Below, piece by piece: positions 8,995 to 18,062 of a stretch of 64,000 nt of DNA. The DNA is from Saccharibacillus nicotianae. GTDB lineage: Bacteria > Bacillota > Bacilli > Paenibacillales > Paenibacillaceae. The number at the start of each line of letters is the position of its first letter. Position 1 is the first letter of the stretch. The stretch covers positions 1,674,001 to 1,738,000 of the forward strand of contig NZ_JBHUGF010000010.1 in NCBI RefSeq assembly GCF_042681745.1. Direction: 5' to 3'. A program made the position numbers and the translations under genes. Below the pieces are notes generated by a model. That model searched no databases. It was not told the origin of the DNA and saw only the letters and a list, made by a program, of their open reading frames with translations.

Positions 8995-10773
8995 ATGAAA
9001 CATCAAGAGCATTACATAACGATTCTTTTGTCGTTAGACGATCCAGATATACATAGTACCCATATACTAACTATTGATCATTTAGCATCGCTTCTGCACT
9101 GCACAACTCGCAATGTGAAATGGATTATACGCAAGCTTCAAGAAGAAGGATATATTCACTGGCAAAGCGGGCGCGGACGTGGTCATCATTCTACGCTAAC
9201 TATATTGCATACACTCGAACATGTATTAAGTCTCTATTTTGAACAACTGCTGGGGCAGGGTAAATTACAAGAAGCTGCGCAATGGTTGCAACATCCACAG
9301 TTGCCTCATCCTTATATTCAGCGACTTCAATATCGATTGGAACAGCAGTTTGGACTTCATATTGAACATCATGGTTCTCAGACACTGGATGTATTGCGGA
9401 TTAATCAGAGTCGTATTTTGGAATCATTAGATCCAGCATTCGTATTTACAGCATTTGAATCTCATTTAATCGGTCAAATCTGTAGCTTATTGATTACTTA
9501 TCAAGCAGAATCACAGACTTTTAAGCCTCAATTGGCTCATTTTTGGGAAAGCGATGATACAGATCGTTGTTGGACATTTTATTTACGCAAAGGTGTTCGA
9601 TTTCATCATGGACGAATATTGACAGCGCAGGATGTGAAATATACATGGGAGCGCCTACGTGATTTGGATTCACCTGCTTTTTGGCAATTTACACATGTGG
9701 AATCCGTAGTCATTCATAACGATTATACAATCAGCTTTTATTTACAGCGTTCTGATCCTTTTTTCTTGAATTATATTAGTTCACTGTGTATGGCTATTCT
9801 TCCACATGATCATGATATTGCTAATAAAGGTCGGCAATTGATCGGAACAGGGGCTTTTCGTTTGACAGCTTCCAGTGAACATCATATTGTCCTTGATGCT
9901 TTTGATGCTTATTTTGAAGGAAGATCGTTGTTGGATCGTGTTGATATTTATTTTGTAACGGCTGATTATCAAGCAGATCGACGTTATCAGTTATTTCGTC
10001 AGAATAAAGCGACAGATTATACCGATCCTGCGCAGGTCAACTATAAAGTGATTGGATGTAATTTTATAATGTTCAACTTTTGCAAAGAAGGGATTCAACA
10101 TGATCCCAAATTTCGGCAAGTGATTGATATGTTATTGGATCGTGTACTGTTAACAGAGCAGTGTTCTGATTATTGGCTCAAGCCTGCTTACAGTCTGTTT
10201 CCGTGGAAAAGTAAACAAACACATGCCACTACGTATTCATTAGAACAAGCACGTCAGCTTCTTCAACAAACTGAGTATCAAGGACAACCGTTGAATCTCA
10301 ACTATCTGAATCGAGCAGAAAATCATGCCGTCTGCGTGTGGTTACAAGATCGTGCACGTTCTATAGGTCTGATCATCAATCTATGTCCGCGCGATTCATT
10401 TGCTTCTAAAGCAGTAATGCAACAAGCTGATTTATTTATGGGACAAGAAATGTTAGAGGAAAATATCGTCTGGGGATTGCTGAACTTTTTTAGTAACCGA
10501 TCTACGTATGTACGGCAATTATTGAATCCAGCTCAATTGCAAGAATTAGATAACTTGCTGGTTCCTTTTATAGCTGAGCCTTTGCCTGATTATAGTAAGC
10601 ATGTGGAAAAGATTGAGCAATTTCTACACACTTCATTTCTATTTATACCTATTTATCATTCTAATCAAAAGTTACTATTTGATCCTTCTTTTCAAGGACT
10701 GTATCCCGATGCCTTCGGATGGATCAATCTATCCAAATTATGGATCAAGCCGAGTATACAATCAAAAGACTGA
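8995..10773 (+). CDS. SgrR-type transcriptional regulator with solute-binding domain
   Basis: 592-aa regulator. Residues ~25-70 form a winged helix (CTTRNVKWIIRKLQEEGYIH, then the wing GRGRGHH). Residues ~150-570 resemble the SBP_bac_5 peptide/nickel-binding fold used as a sensor (FYLRKGVRFHHGRILTAQDV, GTGAFRLT). No signal peptide is present, as expected for a cytoplasmic regulator. It is divergent from the MFS gene at 7547-8851. Family members sense small metabolites; the E. coli prototype responds to sugar-phosphate stress. Ribosome site AAAGGAGAG. Confidence 0.9.
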   Translation: MKHQEHYITILLSLDDPDIHSTHILTIDHLASLLHCTTRNVKWIIRKLQEEGYIHWQSGRGRGHHSTLTILHTLEHVLSLYFEQLLGQGKLQEAAQWLQHPQLPHPYIQRLQYRLEQQFGLHIEHHGSQTLDVLRINQSRILESLDPAFVFTAFESHLIGQICSLLITYQAESQTFKPQLAHFWESDDTDRCWTFYLRKGVRFHHGRILTAQDVKYTWERLRDLDSPAFWQFTHVESVVIHNDYTISFYLQRSDPFFLNYISSLCMAILPHDHDIANKGRQLIGTGAFRLTASSEHHIVLDAFDAYFEGRSLLDRVDIYFVTADYQADRRYQLFRQNKATDYTDPAQVNYKVIGCNFIMFNFCKEGIQHDPKFRQVIDMLLDRVLLTEQCSDYWLKPAYSLFPWKSKQTHATTYSLEQARQLLQQTEYQGQPLNLNYLNRAENHAVCVWLQDRARSIGLIINLCPRDSFASKAVMQQADLFMGQEMLEENIVWGLLNFFSNRSTYVRQLLNPAQLQELDNLLVPFIAEPLPDYSKHVEKIEQFLHTSFLFIPIYHSNQKLLFDPSFQGLYPDAFGWINLSKLWIKPSIQSKD

Positions 10774-10798
10774 ACCTTATCATCAAGGCTCAGTCTTT
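10764..10798 (+). terminator. intrinsic terminator overlapping the end of the sgrR-type gene
   Basis: AAAAGACTGAaCCTT / AAGGcTCAGTCTTTT stem with a 6-nt loop and T run; the 5' arm overlaps the stop codon region. The A-rich 5' side may also serve the opposing flavin reductase-like gene. Confidence 0.85.
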
Positions 10799-10838
10799 TT
10801 GTTGTACCTATTTCAATCTATATCTTGCCACTATTCAC

Positions 10839-11456
10839 TTAACTAGGACGTTCTATTGTAAATTGTTGTGCTAGACCTGCATAATTATTGCCAGCAAGAC
10901 GAGCAACAGGCTTGAGTACATCTGCCCAAATATAGAAATGCTCTGCATCTACTACTTTTTCATCGAAATGATAACAAATAATACGCACAAGCAGTAAATC
11001 TTGTACGATTTCGCCACTATCATTGCTGATCGGTACATGTTGCTCTAATACACATTCAAAACGGATCAAAGCTTCTTCAAGCCCAGGCACTTTTATTTTT
11101 TCGCTAGGAACTGTATGAAGAGTCGTTAATTCAAGTTCACTTTGATCACTAGGCAGTGAAGCCGCAGTATGATTCATTTGCTCGGTTAACTCTTCATGCA
11201 CGATATGAACCACCAACTCTTTATTTTCGATCACATTACGTGCTGTATCTTTCATTTCTCCGCTTTTACGTACAATAGAAATAGAAAGCATCGGTGGATC
11301 AGAAGCAACGATATTAAAATAACTAAATGGAGCTAGATTAAGAACTCCTGTATTTGATTGACTGGTGACAAAAGCGATCGGTCTAGGAATAACAGAACCG
11401 GTAATTAATTTATAATTATCTATATTGGTGATAGATGTTGGATCGATTGTAATCAT
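10839..11456 (-). CDS. flavin reductase-like FMN-binding protein
   Basis: About 205 aa of the flavin reductase/FMN-binding split-barrel family: KLITGSVIPRPIAFVTSQS, LNLAPFSYFNIVASDPPML, then the C-terminal HFYIWADVLKPVARLAGNNY. Such proteins supply or use reduced flavin; the partner is not apparent here. The open frame extends to 11492, but the ribosome site GGAG at 11464-11467 favours the ATG at 11456 (7-nt spacing) over the ATG at 11462. It is a single gene with its own promoter region. Confidence 0.85.
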   Translation of the reverse strand: MITIDPTSITNIDNYKLITGSVIPRPIAFVTSQSNTGVLNLAPFSYFNIVASDPPMLSISIVRKSGEMKDTARNVIENKELVVHIVHEELTEQMNHTAASLPSDQSELELTTLHTVPSEKIKVPGLEEALIRFECVLEQHVPISNDSGEIVQDLLLVRIICYHFDEKVVDAEHFYIWADVLKPVARLAGNNYAGLAQQFTIERPS

Positions 11457-11576
11457 AATCATTCTCCTTTTTCTTCTATTAGATGTAAGCATACTTTTAT
11501 AAGAGTGAGTATACTTTTATATTTTAAACTAAATTACGATTTTCTTACCAAAACTATCTTTGATGATGATAGAAAA

Positions 11577-11616
11577 AAGCCAACCAAACTCCTGAGAACA
11601 GGAATTCAGTTGGCTT
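11577..11616 (-). terminator. intrinsic terminator after the efflux gene
   Basis: AAGCCAAC / GTTGGCTT outer stem with an inner CTG/CAG helix, preceded by an A run on the plus strand (T run on minus). It lies just past the stop of the DHA2 transporter gene. Confidence 0.75.
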
Positions 11617-11626
11617 AATCACCTAA

Positions 11627-13090
11627 TTACATACCATGTTTGACATGAACACGTTTGATAAACAATGCACATACCAGACCGATTGCTGCAATCACAACAG
11701 CGAAGATAAAGGCATGTTGCACCCCTACTGTAAATGCTGCTAATATATTCGATGGATCTTTCGGATCAGCAACTCCACTCAAGAAGTTAGAACGACCTGC
11801 GCTCAAAATACTAACCGCCAGTGCTGTACCGATAGCTCCAGCAACTTGTTGAAGTGTATTCATAATCGCTGTACCATCTGGATAATATTCACGTGGCAAC
11901 TGATTCAGACCATTGGTCTGTGCTGGCATCATAATCATAGAGATACCCACCATTAGTGAAGCATGTAATCCAATAATTAGACCTACTGGAGTAGTAGAGT
12001 GAATTCTAGTGAATAAGAATAATACAATCGTTGCGATAGATAGACCGATAATCACTAACCATTTTGGACCAAATTTATCAAATAAACGACCCATGACTGG
12101 AGATAAGAAACCATTCAATAGACTACCTGGCAACAATACAAGACCTGCACCCAATGCAGTCAAAGCCATACCTTGTTGCAAATAAAGTGGCAAGATCAAC
12201 ATCGATGATAAGATCATCATCATACAGATAAATACAAGAATCAGACCGATCGTAAACATCGGGAATTTAAATGCTCGCAAGTTGATCATGGGTTGCTTCA
12301 TTTTCATCTGACGGAAGCCAAATAATAATAGAGATACAACACCCAATAATAAAGTTCCGATCACGACAGGGCTTCCCCAACCGCCAGATCCTTCTCCTGC
12401 ACTACTGAATCCGAATACGATACCACCGAATCCAAGTGTAGATAATACAATCGATAGAATATCTATTTTAGGCTTCGTGATTGTCGATACATTTTCTAAG
12501 AACATCACTCCAAAGATCAAAGCAATCACTAGAAACGGCAACGAAATCCAGAAAATCCAGTGCCAAGTTAGATTCGCTAAAATCAAACCTGAGATTGCAG
12601 GGCCAATCGCTGGTGCAAACATAATAACTAGACCAATCAAGCCCATCGCTGCTCCGCGCTTCTCAATCGGGAAAATAATCAGAATCGTATTAAATAGCAA
12701 TGGTAATAATAATCCAGTACCAACTGCTTGTAATACACGAGCAATCAACAAAATTTCAAAGTTAGGTGACAAAGCAGCCACAATCGTACCGACTATTGAA
12801 AAGGTTAAAGAAGTGATAAATAATTGTCTTGTACTGAACCACTGTAGCAATAATCCAGATACAGGAACCAGAATACCTAATACCAATAAATATCCTGTTG
12901 TTAGCCATTGAATCGTTGCTTCATCTACACTAAGTAATCCCATCAAAGAACTGATAGCTACATTTAATGCAGTTTCACTGAATAAGCCGATAAATCCACT
13001 TAATAGCAATGAAATCATAATAGGTAATACTTTGTACTGTTTTCTTTCGGGCTGACCTTTGATAGCATCTGCATTCATACTTACGTCCAC
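11627..13090 (-). CDS. DHA2-family (EmrB/QacA-type) drug efflux MFS
   Basis: 487 aa with about 14 membrane segments, the size of DHA2 proton-coupled multidrug exporters. Motifs include QWLTTGYLLVLGILVPVSGL in helix 2 and, in helix 5, MGLIGLVIMFAPAIGPAISG (antiporter motif C style). Start is GTG at 13090, 8 nt from AGGAGG, rather than the ATG four codons later. It follows a TetR regulator gene by 35 bp on the same strand, so the two form an autoregulated efflux operon like Bacillus lmrA-lmrB (inference). Confidence 0.92.
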   Translation of the reverse strand: MDVSMNADAIKGQPERKQYKVLPIMISLLLSGFIGLFSETALNVAISSLMGLLSVDEATIQWLTTGYLLVLGILVPVSGLLLQWFSTRQLFITSLTFSIVGTIVAALSPNFEILLIARVLQAVGTGLLLPLLFNTILIIFPIEKRGAAMGLIGLVIMFAPAIGPAISGLILANLTWHWIFWISLPFLVIALIFGVMFLENVSTITKPKIDILSIVLSTLGFGGIVFGFSSAGEGSGGWGSPVVIGTLLLGVVSLLLFGFRQMKMKQPMINLRAFKFPMFTIGLILVFICMMMILSSMLILPLYLQQGMALTALGAGLVLLPGSLLNGFLSPVMGRLFDKFGPKWLVIIGLSIATIVLFLFTRIHSTTPVGLIIGLHASLMVGISMIMMPAQTNGLNQLPREYYPDGTAIMNTLQQVAGAIGTALAVSILSAGRSNFLSGVADPKDPSNILAAFTVGVQHAFIFAVVIAAIGLVCALFIKRVHVKHGM

Positions 13091-13125
13091 GTTTCCATCC
13101 TCCTAAAACTTTCTCTATCTATGGT

Positions 13126-13713
13126 TTATTTTGTTAATACAGCCGTTTTCATGATCGCAGATAAGTAATCTGCGGCAATCAACATCGGTTGTTTACTTTG
13201 ATTGGTTAAAGAAATAATCAAAGCACCTTCCATCATTGATATCATCAGTAAAGCAGCTTCTTTGGCACGAACTTCTAAAGCACCTTCTTGTTGCAAACGT
13301 TCTGCGATCACTTCTTGCCAATCTATAAAAACATCCTGACAAGCGGATCGTAGTTTGTTACTTATACATGACGTTTCTACTGCTGCCCAGAAACTAAAAG
13401 GCAGAAAGCCAGTAAACCCGGATTTTTCAGTATCATCTGCCATATCGCGAATAAAAGCTTGGATCGCGTCCCCTGTTGTTTGATGTTGTTCAAAAACATC
13501 TTTGAACTTTTCCAATACATGATGATTGGTTTTCTCAATACAGACATAGGCTAATTCTTCTTTACCATTCGGAAAATAATGATACAAAGAACCTTTAGGC
13601 GTATCACTTTCTTTGATAATCTGACTTAACCCTGTAGCATGATACCCTTGTGAAAAGAAAAGTCTCGCAGCTGTCTCTACGATCAGATCGCGTGAGTTAG
13701 ACTTTTCAGCCAT
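13126..13713 (-). CDS. TetR/AcrR-family repressor (LmrA/YxaF-like)
   Basis: 195 aa. The N-terminal TetR helix-turn-helix is clear: LIVETAARLFFSQGYHATGL followed by IIKESDTPKGSLYHYFPNGK. The C-terminal ligand domain resembles the LmrA/YxaF group (FLPFSFWAAVETS). It is the first gene of a two-gene unit with the DHA2 efflux pump, and a palindromic operator candidate lies 22 bp upstream. The expected role is repression of itself and the pump until a drug or flavonoid-like ligand binds. Confidence 0.9.
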   Translation of the reverse strand: MAEKSNSRDLIVETAARLFFSQGYHATGLSQIIKESDTPKGSLYHYFPNGKEELAYVCIEKTNHHVLEKFKDVFEQHQTTGDAIQAFIRDMADDTEKSGFTGFLPFSFWAAVETSCISNKLRSACQDVFIDWQEVIAERLQQEGALEVRAKEAALLMISMMEGALIISLTNQSKQPMLIAADYLSAIMKTAVLTK

Positions 13714-13734
13714 ATGTTCACATCCTTCAAATTC

Positions 13735-13758
13735 ATTATAACGATCGGTCTATATAAT
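13735..13758 (-). promoter_or_regulatory. candidate operator of the TetR repressor
   Basis: A 24-bp imperfect palindrome with outer arms ATTATA / TATAAT and core ACGATCGGTCTAT. The core half CGGTCTAT matches the half-site known for Bacillus LmrA/YxaF operators. It sits directly upstream of the ribosome site of the repressor gene, where it could block transcription. Confidence 0.5.
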
Positions 13759-13833
13759 TAAAACGGTTTTCGACCATATTGTCAATTGTTTATTTTGTTC
13801 TTTCTTTTCATCACAATTTACTTTGATTTATTC

Positions 13834-14334
13834 TTATCGTTCTGTAGATAGATGTCGATAAATATCAATAATATCGTCCACAGGCATTCGCACAAGACTG
13901 CTGGAAGATGGAGCTACAAATTCTCGCACACCTTCTATAATAGGTTCTTTTTGGAATCCCCATGACGCTTTGGCACGTTGACTGTATTGCAGATATACGC
14001 CTTTGCCTACAAAACAAGCAATCTGAGGTTGATATGTTTTCAGCTTTTCTCGTAATTGTTGACGCCCTGTTGCATATTCTTCTGCCAAAATATCTTCGGC
14101 TCCGCGTGTAGGACGGGAAACGATATTTGTAAATCCATACCCTATTTCTAATAAATCATGATCTTCATCCGGTCTATACAATCGATCGGTCAAACCAGAT
14201 TCATGCAGGATTTTCCAAAATCGGTTACGTGGATTCGCATAATGATGCCCTACTTCTCCTGATCGCAGACTTGGATTAAACCCGATAAATAAGATCGATA
14301 AGTCTTTTTTTAAATGATCTTGCACTTCTGACAT
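13834..14334 (-). CDS. mug: mismatch-specific uracil/thymine-DNA glycosylase (Mug)
   Basis: 166-aa uracil-DNA-glycosylase superfamily enzyme that removes uracil or thymine (and ethenocytosine) from G mismatches. Family signatures are LFIGFNPSLRSGEVGHHYAN, NRFWKILHESGL, GFTNIVSRPT and, near the C-terminus, APSSSSLVR where Mug has NPSGLSR. The Asn of the GxNP motif, which positions the attacking water, is kept. The first residue of the C-terminal wedge motif differs from E. coli Mug, which may tune specificity. Single gene. Confidence 0.88.
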   Translation of the reverse strand: MSEVQDHLKKDLSILFIGFNPSLRSGEVGHHYANPRNRFWKILHESGLTDRLYRPDEDHDLLEIGYGFTNIVSRPTRGAEDILAEEYATGRQQLREKLKTYQPQIACFVGKGVYLQYSQRAKASWGFQKEPIIEGVREFVAPSSSSLVRMPVDDIIDIYRHLSTER

Positions 14335-14520
14335 ATATAGCCCTCATTTCCTATAACATTTTTTCCTTTTTTTCGACAAAATATATACAAAATATGAGTC
14401 TATCGACCGATATATATTTTAACAGCTTCACTATTACTCATTTATCTTCTTAAAAGTTGACCTGACTCTTACAATTCAAACGGCTTTCTAAAAATATATA
14501 AAAGCAAAGGAATGATTAGC

Positions 14521-14982
14521 ATGATTAAATTAAACGAACAAGAAATTTATGCTGTCCTTCATAAACAATTAAGCAAAAATTTCCCTATACAAACATTTGA
14601 CCTTCGTTATAGCATCGAAGCAGACCAACGCTTGATCGATGAAAAAGGATCGGTTCAGCTAACTAACAAACATTACTGGGTTAAAGTTATGGAGTGCACA
14701 TACCCTACTCACTCCCGTCCTATTCTAATGAGCGAAATTATTTACTTTTTGAGACAAGAATATATGGACAGTACGATTCGTGTGTATTTGCAACAAGATT
14801 CTCTTGGTGTTGTAACGGCTTCAGCAGAGATTTCTTTTCAAGATGCTGTAACATTAGAGCCTGAACAATTGAAAAACTTGATCGATATCGCTTTGATTAG
14901 CAAAGACAAAACATGGTTTGATGAATTAACAGCGACGTACTTGAATCTAACTCGTCCACTTCCAAGTCATACTTCGATCTAA
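14521..14982 (+). CDS. conserved-looking protein of unknown function
   Basis: 153 aa, soluble, no signal peptide or membrane segment, mixed alpha/beta. Visible features are KHYWVKVMECTYPTHSRPIL and TLEPEQLKNLIDIALISKD. I do not recognise the family. The frame opens at 14512, but the second ATG at 14521 has AAAGGA at a proper 9-nt distance, so I place the start there. A strong terminator follows, so it is a single-gene unit. Confidence 0.65.
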   Translation: MIKLNEQEIYAVLHKQLSKNFPIQTFDLRYSIEADQRLIDEKGSVQLTNKHYWVKVMECTYPTHSRPILMSEIIYFLRQEYMDSTIRVYLQQDSLGVVTASAEISFQDAVTLEPEQLKNLIDIALISKDKTWFDELTATYLNLTRPLPSHTSI

Positions 14983-15016
14983 CAATCAAATACGCATGTT
15001 ACGATCTGTTTACCCT

Positions 15017-15055
15017 ACAGGGGTCTTTTCCCGCCAGAAAAGACCCCTGTTTTTT
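15017..15055 (+). terminator. strong intrinsic terminator
   Basis: Perfect 14-bp stem ACAGGGGTCTTTTC / GAAAAGACCCCTGT with a 6-nt loop and a T6 run, directly after the unknown gene ending at 14982. Confidence 0.93.
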
Positions 15056-15125
15056 ATATAGAGATTAAATGGTATGATAAGAATTAAAAACGGTTAAATG
15101 ATACATATCTAAAGGAGGTACATGT

Positions 15126-15551
15126 ATGGACCCAAATCAACCTTACCATCCACCCGGCAATCAGAATCCTCCCCCATTTGCCCCTTACCCACCACAATAT
15201 CCGATGACCAATAACGGAAAAGCAATTGCAGCACTGGTGTTAGGCATTTCTTCTTTAGCTGCTTTGTTAATGTTACCTGGCTTAGGAATTGTAATTGGTA
15301 TCTTAGGCATTATCTTCGGGATTCTTGCACTTAAAGAATTAAAAACACGTAGACAAGCAGGTCAAGGTATGGCGATAGCAGGCTTAATCTGTGGCGCTTT
15401 AGGAACACTGATTCATTTGATTATGATTGCTTTTATCGTATTTGCTTTTATTGCTGCATTAGCTTATGGAACAAGTGAAGGTTCGTATAGTGAAGATTCT
15501 TATTATAACGATAGTGTCGAAACAGATATCAACACCGATTCTTTTTACTAA
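15126..15551 (+). CDS. DUF4190-type small membrane protein
   Basis: 141 aa. Residues 1-25 are rich in Pro and Tyr and likely cytosolic or exposed. Two membrane segments follow (~residues 30-62 and 78-110), joined by the short loop LKELKTRRQAGQGMAIAG, the hallmark of DUF4190 proteins. The tail is acidic and Tyr/Ser-rich (SEGSYSEDSYYNDS). Function is unknown in this family. Good ribosome site AAAGGAGG before the ATG. Monocistronic between two terminators. Confidence 0.85.
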   Translation: MDPNQPYHPPGNQNPPPFAPYPPQYPMTNNGKAIAALVLGISSLAALLMLPGLGIVIGILGIIFGILALKELKTRRQAGQGMAIAGLICGALGTLIHLIMIAFIVFAFIAALAYGTSEGSYSEDSYYNDSVETDINTDSFY

Positions 15552-15576
15552 TCACTAAAATAAAGTCAAAAGCATG

Positions 15577-15608
15577 AAAAAACCGGTGCAGATACGCATC
15601 GGTTTTTT
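15577..15608 (+). terminator. bidirectional intrinsic terminator
   Basis: AAAAAACCGGTGC / GCATCGGTTTTTT with one mismatch and a short loop lies between convergent genes (DUF4190 and catE-like). A and T runs on the two sides suit both directions. Confidence 0.85.
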
Positions 15609-15658
15609 GTTGATTCACTCACTTTTTTGATCAAACCAATCTATTGAAGTCAACACGT

Positions 15659-16525
15659 TTAAGAAGCTTCACTATAAAATCGCACTTGAATATTTGAAGG
15701 ATCAGTCAACCACAATTGCCCTTCTTGTTCTTCTACAGGGATACCGGCTGCTTTGGCACGTTCAGCTATTTCTTGGATCGAAGCTTGATCTGGCATTTTC
15801 AATGTGTAATAACTAATACCTGCCGCATTTGCCGGAGCTACAGGAGCACCAACACCTGCCCATACATTGAGTCCTAGATGATGATGATAACCACCCGCAG
15901 AGATAAACAATACACTACGATTATCTGTAAGCATAATTTCAAATCCTAGTATATCTACATAAAACTGACGAGCCGCTGCTAATGTAGGCACATGGAAATG
16001 AACATGTCCAATGATGGTACCTGCGGGCAAGCCTGTCCATTCTTTGCCTTCAGCCAGTGCTAGTAATCCATCTACATCAACAGGATCGGTTCCCATAATA
16101 TATTGTCCATGTTCGTCTTTTTGCCATGTAGAACGTGGACGATCTGCATAGATTTCTATTCCATTGTTATCAGGATCATTCAAATACAAAGCTTCACTAA
16201 CCAGATGATCGCCTTGCCCGATTTGTTGATTGCGCATAGCCAAATTACGAAGTACTAATCCTAAGCTTGTACGATCAGGCACAAGAATCGCAAAATGGTA
16301 TAGTCCAGCAGCAGATTGGCGTGGTAAAATTTGAGCATTTTCGATTTCTTCTAGTTGAAGTAGTACCGTATGTCCGTCCGCAGTTAAGTCTGCTGTTGTA
16401 TCGTCTTGACGTAATATTTTAAGTCCAATAACCTCGGTATAATATGTTAATGAACGTTCTAATTGGCTAATACGAAGTTTGACCAGACCGATTTGAAGGG
16501 CTGGATGGATAACAGAAGTATTCAT
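15659..16525 (-). CDS. catE: VOC-family dioxygenase, catechol 2,3-dioxygenase-like (CatE)
   Basis: 288 aa, two vicinal-oxygen-chelate domains. Fe-binding residues are suggested by HFHVP (N-terminal side of domain two), GGYHHHLGLNVW and the C-terminal DPSNIQVRFY, the arrangement of extradiol dioxygenases. The pattern HVHFHVPTLAAARQFYVDIL and DPDNNGIEIYADRPRSTW strongly resembles Bacillus CatE (YfiE), which opens catechol rings and protects against catechols and quinones. Substrate here is inferred. Single gene, start supported by AAAGGGAC. Confidence 0.85.
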   Translation of the reverse strand: MNTSVIHPALQIGLVKLRISQLERSLTYYTEVIGLKILRQDDTTADLTADGHTVLLQLEEIENAQILPRQSAAGLYHFAILVPDRTSLGLVLRNLAMRNQQIGQGDHLVSEALYLNDPDNNGIEIYADRPRSTWQKDEHGQYIMGTDPVDVDGLLALAEGKEWTGLPAGTIIGHVHFHVPTLAAARQFYVDILGFEIMLTDNRSVLFISAGGYHHHLGLNVWAGVGAPVAPANAAGISYYTLKMPDQASIQEIAERAKAAGIPVEEQEGQLWLTDPSNIQVRFYSEAS

Positions 16526-16664
16526 AGGAAAGTCCCTTTCTTTTCAATAGTTATTTTATATAAGTATGTTACCATTTAGAAAGTAACTATGCAAGTATAA
16601 GTTAATATAAATGGAGTATATGTAGATGTTTATTATAGATCGTTATTTAAGAGAGATCATAAAA

Positions 16665-16690
16665 AAAGTGATCTTCGAAAAGATCACTTT
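16665..16690 (-). terminator. intrinsic terminator after FnIII-CBM3 gene
   Basis: AAAGTGATCTT / AAGATCACTTT stem, 4-nt loop, A run at 16661-16667 giving a T run on the minus strand. It terminates the secreted-protein gene that ends at 16746. Confidence 0.85.
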
Positions 16691-16745
16691 AGGTCGTACT
16701 TTTAGTATTTACAATACGTATTGAGTATACGTCATGGCTTAACGA

Positions 16746-17675
16746 TTAGTTATTCAAATCAGGCTCTGTTCCCCATACAAGATCACCTTGATAGTACACC
16801 GCTACTTTATTCCATTCTGTTAATTCAGAAGTATCTTTGTAGGAATAATCATTTGCCTGAGAAGAACCGCTCTGATTTTTCTGGATTGTAAATGTCATTG
16901 GGCCTGTTTCTCCACCTGCTCTAATAATGCCTGCTTCTGCATTAAACAGCAATTCGATATAGCTGTCTGCTTGCGCGTACGTTTTCTCCAGACTCACAAA
17001 GTTAGGCTCGATATTTCTAGAACCAAAGCTTACGTTAGTTGCCGAGAAGTTTTTGGCGGTTAAATCTTTTCCACCATTAAAATAGTAACGAACACGAATA
17101 TCACTCAAGTTCACAGGTGTACCGCTAGTATTCATAATATTAAATGTAGGTTGGATGATATTGCTGTCTGTACCTGCTGTTGTACCTGATTTGTATTGCA
17201 AAACGATCGAATCTTTAACATTTCCAGACATTTCCATCGGTGTAGCTATTACAGGCATCGACAATTGACTTATTTGTCCATCACCGTATACTGCATTGAC
17301 TACATAACCATAGATTTGTCCATTTGTGACTGAAGTGTCAGTGTAGACTGCATCTGTTACTCCTGTGGTCAAAACAGTCGTTTCGTTTGCTTTGACACTG
17401 TCATACGTATTATTCATTACATTATAACGTCGTACGTTATAACTTTTAGCATTATCAACAGGAGCCCATGTCAAAACGACTTGTTCAGAACCTGCACGAG
17501 CATTGACTTGAGAAGGTGCGGCTGGAGCAGAAGGCGTATCCCAGTTAATATCGTTTTTGACTACATTGCTTTCAATTGCGGCATGAACGTTAGGCACCAC
17601 AAGAAAACTTCCCGCCGTTGTGCCTAGAATAGTAGCAGCAAGTATAAGTGAAGCTTTTTTAGATGTGTTTCCCAT
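16746..17675 (-). CDS. secreted FnIII-CBM3 protein, no catalytic domain
   Basis: 309 aa. Residues 1-32 are a signal peptide cut after VHA. Residues ~53-148 form a fibronectin type III domain (APSQVNARAGSEQVVLTW, SYNVRRYN). Residues ~155-306 match a family-3 cellulose-binding module (VLQYKSGTTAG, IRVRYYFNGGKDL, VAVYYQGDLVWGTEP). No glycosidase module is present. A CBM3 on its own may bind cellulose or plant wall in a colonising or swollenin-like role; this is inference. Good ribosome site GGAGGTATACG. Confidence 0.88.
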   Translation of the reverse strand: MGNTSKKASLILAATILGTTAGSFLVVPNVHAAIESNVVKNDINWDTPSAPAAPSQVNARAGSEQVVLTWAPVDNAKSYNVRRYNVMNNTYDSVKANETTVLTTGVTDAVYTDTSVTNGQIYGYVVNAVYGDGQISQLSMPVIATPMEMSGNVKDSIVLQYKSGTTAGTDSNIIQPTFNIMNTSGTPVNLSDIRVRYYFNGGKDLTAKNFSATNVSFGSRNIEPNFVSLEKTYAQADSYIELLFNAEAGIIRAGGETGPMTFTIQKNQSGSSQANDYSYKDTSELTEWNKVAVYYQGDLVWGTEPDLNN

Positions 17676-18062
17676 GAATCGTATACCTCCGTATGGTTGT
17701 TTTTAAATATTATTGCTTGGCAAAAATGATTGGTGTCTCATCATGCTGTTAAGTATTCGGCTCTATTCTTCTATGTTGGTATGATAGTAATATTCTATCC
17801 TCCTTTCGCATTTATTCTTCTATACATTGTTAGGAAATAGTGGTTACACAACTTCTAACAACAGAGCCTCGTGAAAGATTATTAAACAGTAAGTATTTCG
17901 CTTAAACACATGAATCAACAAAAAGTAACATTTTTGTCATTGTACATAATCAACGTTATCATTTCAATCGTCAAGAAAATGACAATTCCTATGGAATCGA
18001 TAGAAGGTAAAAAAAGGCATAATAGAATAGAACAATCTTACATCGGTAGAGGAGAATATCCA
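17676..18062. other. divergent intergenic region before multicopper oxidase
   Basis: 387 bp between the FnIII-CBM3 gene and the oxidase gene. It holds both promoters, but no box at proper spacing stands out. The open frame of the oxidase runs through 17910-18062 but lacks ribosome-site support there. Confidence 0.4.
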
